Shown piece after piece: positions 13,991-18,492 of a DNA stretch of 18,492 nucleotides (the stretch's first letter is position 1; every line of letters begins with the position of its first letter). Below the pieces are notes generated by a model that was not told the origin of the DNA, searched no databases, and saw only the letters and a list, made by a program, of their open reading frames with translations. Origin of the DNA: Thermoleophilia bacterium. Its GTDB lineage: Bacteria; Actinomycetota; Thermoleophilia; Gaiellales; Gaiellaceae. A program made the position numbers and the translations under genes. The DNA is taken from the NCBI GenBank assembly GCA_014534155.1, contig JACVSB010000009.1:1-18492 (forward strand), written 5' to 3'.

Positions 13991-14869
13991 CTACACCCGG
14001 AAATGCTCCCAGGAGGTGACCTGCACGGGCCGGCCGTCCCGGCGGACCTCCACACCCGCGCCCTCCTCGCAGTGCCCGACGGGGTGAAACCGCGTGACCA
14101 GAGGGTCGGAGGCGTCGAGGGCCGCGAGAAGCTCGTAGTCCTCTCCGCGGGCCCAGAAGGGCTCGTCAGCGAGCCTCTCGAGGCCGCGAGCGAGCGGCAG
14201 GCGGTCCACGTCGACGACGAGCCGGCAGCGCGACCGCTCCGCGATCCGGGCGGCGTCGGAGAGGATGCCGTCCGAGAGGTCGGTCAGCGCGTGCGCGGAC
14301 GGAGCGAGGAGCTCCCCGGCGCCGAGGCGGTAGGGCGGACGCCGGTGCCTCGCGACCAGGTCGCCGAAGCCCGCGAGACCGTTCCGCAGCACGTGCAGGC
14401 CCGCGGCCGAGCCGCCGAGCGCGCCGGTGACGACGAGGACGTCGCCCGGGACCGCGCCGCCGCGTCCCGGCGCGCGCTCGGTCCTGCCGATCGCGGTCAC
14501 CGAGATCCAGACGCGGTCGGCGGCCGAGAGATCGCCGCCGACGACGGGGACGACGGGCTCGTTCAGCCCCTCGTAGAGCTCGAGGACGGCTTCCGCTTCC
14601 GCGTCGGGAGGGAGCGCGAGCGCGACAAGGAGCGCAACGGGCCTCGCCCCCATCGCCGCGAGGTCGCTCAGGTTGACGGCCGCGGCCTTGTAGCCCAGGT
14701 CGCGCCACGACGTCCACTCCCGGCGGAAGTGAACCTGCTCGGCAAGCAGGTCCTGCGTGACGACGAGGCCGTGGGAGAGGTGCGCGGCGTCGTCCCCGAT
14801 CTCCCGTGCGAGCCCTCGCCGCTCGAGCTCGGCGAGGAGCCCGAACTCACCGAGCTCGGAGAGCCGCAA
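13991..14869 (-). CDS. thiL: thiamine-monophosphate kinase
   Basis: A 292-residue AIRS-fold kinase that phosphorylates thiamine monophosphate to the active cofactor thiamine diphosphate. Typical ThiL features are LSELGEFGLL at the N-terminus, IGDDAA (25-29) and TQDLLAEQVHF (38-48) for Mg and ATP, LGYKAAAVNLSDLAAMGARP (58-77), VVGGDLSAAD, and the DLSDGILSDAARIA block. Family N-termini begin right at the xxSExxLI-like segment. The only usable in-frame start there is the TTG at 14867-14869, which lies inside the end of thiD and creates a 23-bp overlap in a different frame. A GTG at 14850 is out of frame. Pairing with thiD, which makes the pyrimidine precursor, fits one pathway, thiamine diphosphate synthesis and salvage. 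No TPP riboswitch (THI element) was recognised upstream of thiD. Confidence 0.9.
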   Translation of the reverse strand: MRLSELGEFGLLAELERRGLAREIGDDAAHLSHGLVVTQDLLAEQVHFRREWTSWRDLGYKAAAVNLSDLAAMGARPVALLVALALPPDAEAEAVLELYEGLNEPVVPVVGGDLSAADRVWISVTAIGRTERAPGRGGAVPGDVLVVTGALGGSAAGLHVLRNGLAGFGDLVARHRRPPYRLGAGELLAPSAHALTDLSDGILSDAARIAERSRCRLVVDVDRLPLARGLERLADEPFWARGEDYELLAALDASDPLVTRFHPVGHCEEGAGVEVRRDGRPVQVTSWEHFRV

Positions 14870-15638
14870 GGCTGAGCGCGTCGACGGGGCCGGCGCCCGC
14901 CCCCAGCGAGTACCCGGCCCTGACCGCCTCGCTCGCGAGCTCGGCCGCGCGGCGCGCCGCGTCCTCGAGCGCCTCCCCGCGCGCGAGGAGCGCGGCCAGG
15001 CTGGCCGAGTGTGTGCAGCCCGCTCCGTGCGTCGTCTCGTCCCCGTAGCGCTCGACCGGAATGGGGACATGCCGGCGGCCGTCGAAGAGCCAGTCCACGG
15101 CCTCGCTCCCGTGCCCGCCGGTGACGATGACCGCGCTCGCTCCGCGAGACGCGATCCGCTCGGCGAGCTCCTCGCGATCGGCCTCCTCCGAGTACTCGAC
15201 GCCCGCGAGAACGCACGCCTCGAGCAGGTTCGGCGTCACGACCGCCGCCAGCGGGAAGAGGAGCCGGACGAGCGCGCCGACGGCCTCCTCCTGGAGAAGC
15301 CTCGCCCCGGAGGCGGCCACCATGACCGGGTCGACGACGAGCGGCCCGGGGCGCTCGCGCAGGAAGTCCGCGACAGTCTCGATGATCGCGGCGCTGAAGA
15401 GCATCCCCGTCTTCGCCGCGTCGACGCCGATGTCACCGTACACGGCCTCGAGCTGCGCGACGATGACGTCGCGCGGCAGCTCGTGGACGCGCGTGACGGC
15501 GACGGTGTTCTGCGCCGTGACCGCGACGAGCGCCGACGAGCCGTGGCAGCCGAGCGCGGCGAAGGCCTTCAGGTCCGCCTGGATGCCGGCCCCGCCGCCG
15601 GAGTCGGACGTCGCGACCGTGAGACAGCGCGGCGGCAT
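14847..15638 (-). CDS. thiD: hydroxymethylpyrimidine/phosphomethylpyrimidine kinase
   Basis: A 263-residue ribokinase-fold enzyme that phosphorylates hydroxymethylpyrimidine twice for thiamine synthesis. Seen: TVATSDSGGGAGIQADLKAF (residues 7-26) for pyrimidine binding, AVTAQNT (39-45), GDIGVDAAKTGML (68-80), DPVMVAASGARLL (103-115), TPNLLEA (135-141) and the anion-hole/base HGAGCTHSA with C208 in the usual GxGC position. Full length for stand-alone ThiD, with no ThiE or TenA fusion. The ATG at 15636-15638 is exactly seven bases after a TAACGT box. A GTG at 15647 would add three residues but would overlap that box. It is the first gene of a thiD-thiL unit, divergent from the helicase gene across 110 bp. 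Confidence 0.93.
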   Translation of the reverse strand: MPPRCLTVATSDSGGGAGIQADLKAFAALGCHGSSALVAVTAQNTVAVTRVHELPRDVIVAQLEAVYGDIGVDAAKTGMLFSAAIIETVADFLRERPGPLVVDPVMVAASGARLLQEEAVGALVRLLFPLAAVVTPNLLEACVLAGVEYSEEADREELAERIASRGASAVIVTGGHGSEAVDWLFDGRRHVPIPVERYGDETTHGAGCTHSASLAALLARGEALEDAARRAAELASEAVRAGYSLGAGAGPVDALSLAALRAR

Positions 15639-15645
15639 GCCGCCC

Positions 15646-15651
15646 ACGTTA
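15646..15651 (-). promoter_or_regulatory. putative -10 box for thiD-thiL (leaderless)
   Basis: Reverse-strand TAACGT, then GGGCGGC, then the thiD ATG. The seven-base spacing leaves no room for a leader or riboswitch if this promoter is the one used. The rest of the 110-bp gap to the helicase gene shows no thi-box-like structure. Confidence 0.5.
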
Positions 15652-15736
15652 CTCGCCGGCGACGGAGACGACGTAGTCGTGCGTGCCCCGGGCGCGCCGG
15701 CTCGAGGGAAGGCGCGTCGCCCTCCTCCCGGTCGTC

Positions 15737-15742
15737 TGTAAT
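15737..15742 (+). promoter_or_regulatory. possible -10 box for the helicase gene
   Basis: TGTAAT (five of six to TATAAT, but lacking the conserved second-position A) followed by six bases and the GTG at 15749. The spacing matches the leaderless pattern of the other genes, so it supports this start over an in-frame ATG at 15683. Confidence 0.35.
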
Positions 15743-15748
15743 ACGACG

Positions 15749-17998
15749 GTGGCAGTCGACCTCCTCGCCTGGGACGAGCTCCTCTCCGCGGACGAGGTCG
15801 CCTTCCGCCGGGACCTGACGGCGGAGGAGGCGCGCGCCGTCCCGCTTCCGCCGACGCTCCACCGCGACCTCGCGGCGGCGCTGGCCCGCCGCGGCGTCGA
15901 CGCGATCTACACGCACCAGGCCACAAGCTACGAGGCCGCCCGGCGCGGGGAGGACGTCATGGTCGCAACGGGCACGGCGAGCGGCAAGACACTCGCCTTC
16001 AACCTCCCCGTCCTGGACGCGCTCGTCCGGGAGCCGAAGGACCGAGCCCTCTACCTCTACCCGACGAAGGCGCTCGCCCAGGATCAGGCGCGCTCCCTCG
16101 CCGCGTACGGGCTCGCGCAGGTCCGCGCGGCGATCTACGACGGCGACACGGACGCGGTGCGCCGCCGGCATGTGCGCGCGTGGGCGAACGTCCTCCTCAC
16201 GAACCCGGACATGCTCCACGTCGGCGTCCTCCCCCACCACGACCGCTGGGGCGACCTCCTGCACAACCTTCGCTACGTCGTCGTGGACGAGGCGCACGTC
16301 TACCGCGGCGTCTTCGGCTCGCACGTCGCAAACGTCCTGCGCCGGCTCCGCAGGGCGGCACGGATCTACGGGGCGGACCCCCAGTTTCTCCTCGCGTCCG
16401 CGACGATCGCGAATCCGGGGGAGCAGGCCCGCGCGCTCCTCGGGCGCGACGTGACCGTCGTCGCCGAGGACGGCGCGCCGCGGGCGCAGCGAACGGTGGT
16501 GTTCTGGAACCCGCCGCTCCTCGACGAAGCGCTCAACCTGCGCGCGAGCCCGCTCGGCGAGGCGGCGCGCCTCCTCGCGACGCTCGTCTCGCAGGAGGTG
16601 CGCACGATCTGCTTCGCGAAGAGCCGCCGGGCCGCCGAGCTCATCCACCGCTTCGCCTGCGAGCGCCTCGGCGCGGACCTCGCCGCCCGGCTCTCGCCCT
16701 ACCGCGCCGGGTACACGCCGGCTCAGCGGCGGACGATCGAGACGAGGCTGGTCCAGGGAGACCTGCTCGGCGTCACGGCGACCGACGCGCTCGAGCTCGG
16801 TATCGACATCGGACTCCTCGATGCCGCCGTCTCCGTCGGCTTCCCGGGAACGGTTGCGAGCCTTCGGCAGCAGTGGGGCCGCGCCGGCCGCCGCTCCCGC
16901 GGCCTCGCGCTCCTCGTCGCCTCCGAGGACGCGCTCGACCAGTACTTCATGCGCGAGCCGGAGGCGCTGATGTCCCGACGCGTCGAGGCCGCGATCCTCG
17001 ATCATGCGAACCCGCGGATCCTGGACGGGCACGTTCGCGCGGCGGCGTTCGAGGCGCCCCTCGACGAGAGGGACGGCGCGACGCTCGGCCGCGAGGCGCT
17101 CGAGCGCGCGGCCGTGCTCGCGGGGCACGGGGAGCTCAAGCGCGCGCGGGCGGGGTACGTGTGGGCCGGCCGGGACTATCCGGCGGCGCGAGTCCCGCTC
17201 CGCTCGACGAGCCCCGACGCCTTCGCCGTCGTCGACCGGACGACGGGCGCCGTCCTGGGCACGGTCGAGCGCGAGCGGGCGTATTCGACCGTGCACGAGG
17301 GCGCCGTCTACCTGCACCTCGGGGAGGCATTCCGCGTCCTCTCGCTCGACCTCGATGCCCGCGCCGCCCTCGTCGAGCCCTTCGCGGCCGACTACTACAC
17401 CCAGGCGAAGAAGGAGACGACGACGGCGATCGAGGAGCGGCTCCTAGCCGGGGAACGGCTCGGGCTGGAAGTCGCCTGGGGGCGCGTCTCCGTCACCGAG
17501 CAGGTGGTCGCGTACCAGAAGAAGTCGATTCGCGACGGGGCGACACTCGACCTCGTCGCGCTCGACCTCCCCCCGACGACCTTCGAGACCGAGGCGGTCT
17601 GGTACCTCCCCGAGCCCTGGATGCTCGCCGGCGTGGACGCAGAGCCGAGGCTCCTCGGGTCGCTGCACGCCGCGGAGCACGCCATGATCGCGCTCCTTCC
17701 GCTCTGGGCGATGTGCGACCGCTGGGACATCGGCGGGCTCTCCACGAACCTCCACTTCCAGACGGGAAGGCCGACGATCTTCGTCTACGACGGCCATGCC
17801 GGCGGCGTCGGGATCGCGCGGCGCGGCTACGAGGCGTTCGAGGGCTGGAGCGAGGACACGGCGCGGATGATCGCCGGCTGCCCGTGCGAGCGGGGTTGCC
17901 CCTCCTGCGTCCAGTCGCCGAAGTGCGGGAACCTGAACGAGCCGCTGGACAAGGCGGGAGCGCTCCTCCTCCTGCGCCGGATGCTGACCGCGGCCTAG
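15749..17998 (+). CDS. DEAD/DEAH-box helicase with C-terminal zinc-binding domain, MrfA/YprA-like
   Basis: A 749-residue superfamily 2 helicase, the same size class as Bacillus subtilis MrfA (YprA), a 3'-5' helicase in repair of mitomycin-type lesions. Motif I ATGTASGKT at 73-81, TKALAQDQ for Ia, TNPDML, DEAH at 180-183, the SAT-type motif III in LLASATIANP, motif V in GVTATDALELGIDIG, and motif VI QQWGRAGRRSRG. The C-terminal region (DUF1998-like) has NLHFQTGRPTIFVYDGHAGG-type sequence and a cysteine cluster C711-x-C713-x3-C717-x2-C720, plus C726, expected to bind zinc. I chose the GTG at 15749 because the family-like part begins there and the preceding 22 codons are not conserved in character. 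No MrfB exonuclease gene is next to it. Defence-system helicases with DUF1998 (DISARM type) are larger and come with methylases, which are absent. Confidence 0.88.
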   Translation: MAVDLLAWDELLSADEVAFRRDLTAEEARAVPLPPTLHRDLAAALARRGVDAIYTHQATSYEAARRGEDVMVATGTASGKTLAFNLPVLDALVREPKDRALYLYPTKALAQDQARSLAAYGLAQVRAAIYDGDTDAVRRRHVRAWANVLLTNPDMLHVGVLPHHDRWGDLLHNLRYVVVDEAHVYRGVFGSHVANVLRRLRRAARIYGADPQFLLASATIANPGEQARALLGRDVTVVAEDGAPRAQRTVVFWNPPLLDEALNLRASPLGEAARLLATLVSQEVRTICFAKSRRAAELIHRFACERLGADLAARLSPYRAGYTPAQRRTIETRLVQGDLLGVTATDALELGIDIGLLDAAVSVGFPGTVASLRQQWGRAGRRSRGLALLVASEDALDQYFMREPEALMSRRVEAAILDHANPRILDGHVRAAAFEAPLDERDGATLGREALERAAVLAGHGELKRARAGYVWAGRDYPAARVPLRSTSPDAFAVVDRTTGAVLGTVERERAYSTVHEGAVYLHLGEAFRVLSLDLDARAALVEPFAADYYTQAKKETTTAIEERLLAGERLGLEVAWGRVSVTEQVVAYQKKSIRDGATLDLVALDLPPTTFETEAVWYLPEPWMLAGVDAEPRLLGSLHAAEHAMIALLPLWAMCDRWDIGGLSTNLHFQTGRPTIFVYDGHAGGVGIARRGYEAFEGWSEDTARMIAGCPCERGCPSCVQSPKCGNLNEPLDKAGALLLLRRMLTAA

Positions 17999-18036
17999 GC
18001 CGTCGCCGGACCGAGCGGCGTGGTAGAAGGCAGCGG

Positions 18037-18492
18037 GTGGCGGCGAGTCGCAATGCGCGGGGCGGGACGCTCGTCGTGGGGGGCGGCTTCGCCGGAAGTA
18101 CGGTCGCGCGGCTTCTGGGACGGCGCAGAGCCACGATCGTGAGCCCCGAGAACGCCATGCTCTTCACGCCGATCCTCCCCGAGGCGGCGTCGGGGACGCT
18201 GGAGCCCCGGCACGTCGTGGTTCCGCTGCGCGCGATGTGTCCGCACGCCGAGCTCATTCTCGGTCGCGCCGTCGAGCACGACGCGGGCGAGCGGAAGGTG
18301 CGGGTCGAGACCGGCGAGGAGGCCTTCTGGATCGGCTACGAGGACCTCGTCGTCGCCCTCGGCGCCGTCGCGCGCACCCTCCCCATCCCGGGGCTCGCGG
18401 CGCACGGTCTCGGCTTCAAGGACCTGGCCGACGCCATCCACCTGCGAAACCACGTCCTGCGCCGGCTCGAGAGTGCGAGCACGGCCGGAAGC
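18037..18492 (+). CDS. NDH-2-like NAD(P)/FAD-dependent oxidoreductase (partial, first 152 codons)
   Basis: An open frame from the GTG at 18037 runs to the window end. It starts with a Rossmann FAD-binding motif (TLVVGGGFAGSTVARLLG), then a TIVSPENAMLFTPILPEAASG segment, where type II NADH dehydrogenases read ...n.hlFqPLLyevAtG, and a VVPLRAM loop. The EDLVVALGAVARTLPIPGL block and GFKDLADAIHLRNHVLRRLE match the conserved A-L-G and l-K-x-l-x-d-A-x-x-l-R-n-x-l signatures of the NDH-2/FCSD group. A membrane-associated flavoprotein oxidising NADH with quinone is the likely role, but the C-terminal membrane anchor and NADH-binding half are outside the window. It starts 38 bp after the helicase stop. 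A TAGAAG box seven bases before the GTG is a weak match to the leaderless promoter pattern. Confidence 0.82.
   Translation, partial: MAASRNARGGTLVVGGGFAGSTVARLLGRRRATIVSPENAMLFTPILPEAASGTLEPRHVVVPLRAMCPHAELILGRAVEHDAGERKVRVETGEEAFWIGYEDLVVALGAVARTLPIPGLAAHGLGFKDLADAIHLRNHVLRRLESASTAGS

Noticed and set aside
15739..15747. TAATACGAC resembles the start of the phage T7 promoter
   Set aside because: Only the first nine bases match; the initiation part (CACTATAG) is absent and no phage genes are nearby. It overlaps the probable -10 box of the helicase gene.
15639..15748. TPP riboswitch upstream of thiD
   Set aside because: No THI-box-like conserved segments seen, and the TAACGT box seven bases from the ATG leaves no leader.
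17992..18001. Palindrome GGCCTAGGCC at the helicase stop
   Set aside because: A 10-bp perfect palindrome without T-run or repeats elsewhere; too short to call an operator or terminator.
15749..18492. Helicase plus neighbour as a new defence system
   Set aside because: The helicase matches the MrfA-type repair family by length and Cys cluster. The next gene is an NDH-2-like oxidoreductase, and no nuclease, methylase or phage-related gene is adjacent.

Overview
The window is chromosomal DNA of a very GC-rich bacterium with actinobacterial habits. Most genes start with GTG, codons strongly prefer G or C in the third position, 4-base GTGA start/stop overlaps are common, and most transcription units appear to begin leaderless at the start codon. 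An actinomycetote, perhaps of the Thermoleophilia type, is my inference; no rRNA or other marker proves it. Coding density is extreme: the only non-coding stretches above 100 bp are 12806-13027 and 15639-15748. I saw no tRNA, rRNA, CRISPR array, insertion sequence, phage gene or long repeat.

Layout. (1) 1-4600, minus strand: a catabolic operon of the 4-hydroxyphenylacetate / homoprotocatechuate meta-cleavage type. In transcription order it has an acetoacetate-decarboxylase-family enzyme, an FAH-fold HpaG-like isomerase/decarboxylase, an HpaE-like semialdehyde dehydrogenase, an HpaB-like FAD-dependent phenol hydroxylase, and the start of a VOC-fold protein, probably the ring-cleaving dioxygenase, cut by the window edge. 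(2) 4629-6927, minus strand: two half-size TSUP (TauE/SafE) membrane proteins and a secreted M23 peptidase. (3) 6945-7661, plus strand: an OtsB-like trehalose-phosphatase, only 17 bp from the divergent TSUP gene. (4) 7658-11687, minus strand: PolX, a group II PLP decarboxylase and a proline racemase / hydroxyproline epimerase, chained by GTGA overlaps. (5) 11710-13975, plus strand: a polyprenol-phosphate mannosyltransferase-like GT2 enzyme, thioredoxin and an MscS channel. (6) 13991-15638, minus strand: thiD and thiL, overlapping by 23 bp. (7) 15749 to the end, plus strand: an MrfA/YprA-like DEAH helicase with a C-terminal Cys cluster, then the first 152 codons of an NDH-2-like flavoprotein.

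Most gene families here are familiar. The unusual signals are in organisation: a TANNNT box ending exactly 6 or 7 bases before the start codon of seven transcription-unit-leading genes; a mirror-symmetric promoter at 6928-6944 that appears to fire two leaderless mRNAs from one shared -10 box; a pair of separately encoded half-transporters; and an acetoacetate-decarboxylase-family enzyme with its PKK motif intact inside an aromatic ring-cleavage operon. I found no clear case for a wholly new multi-gene system.
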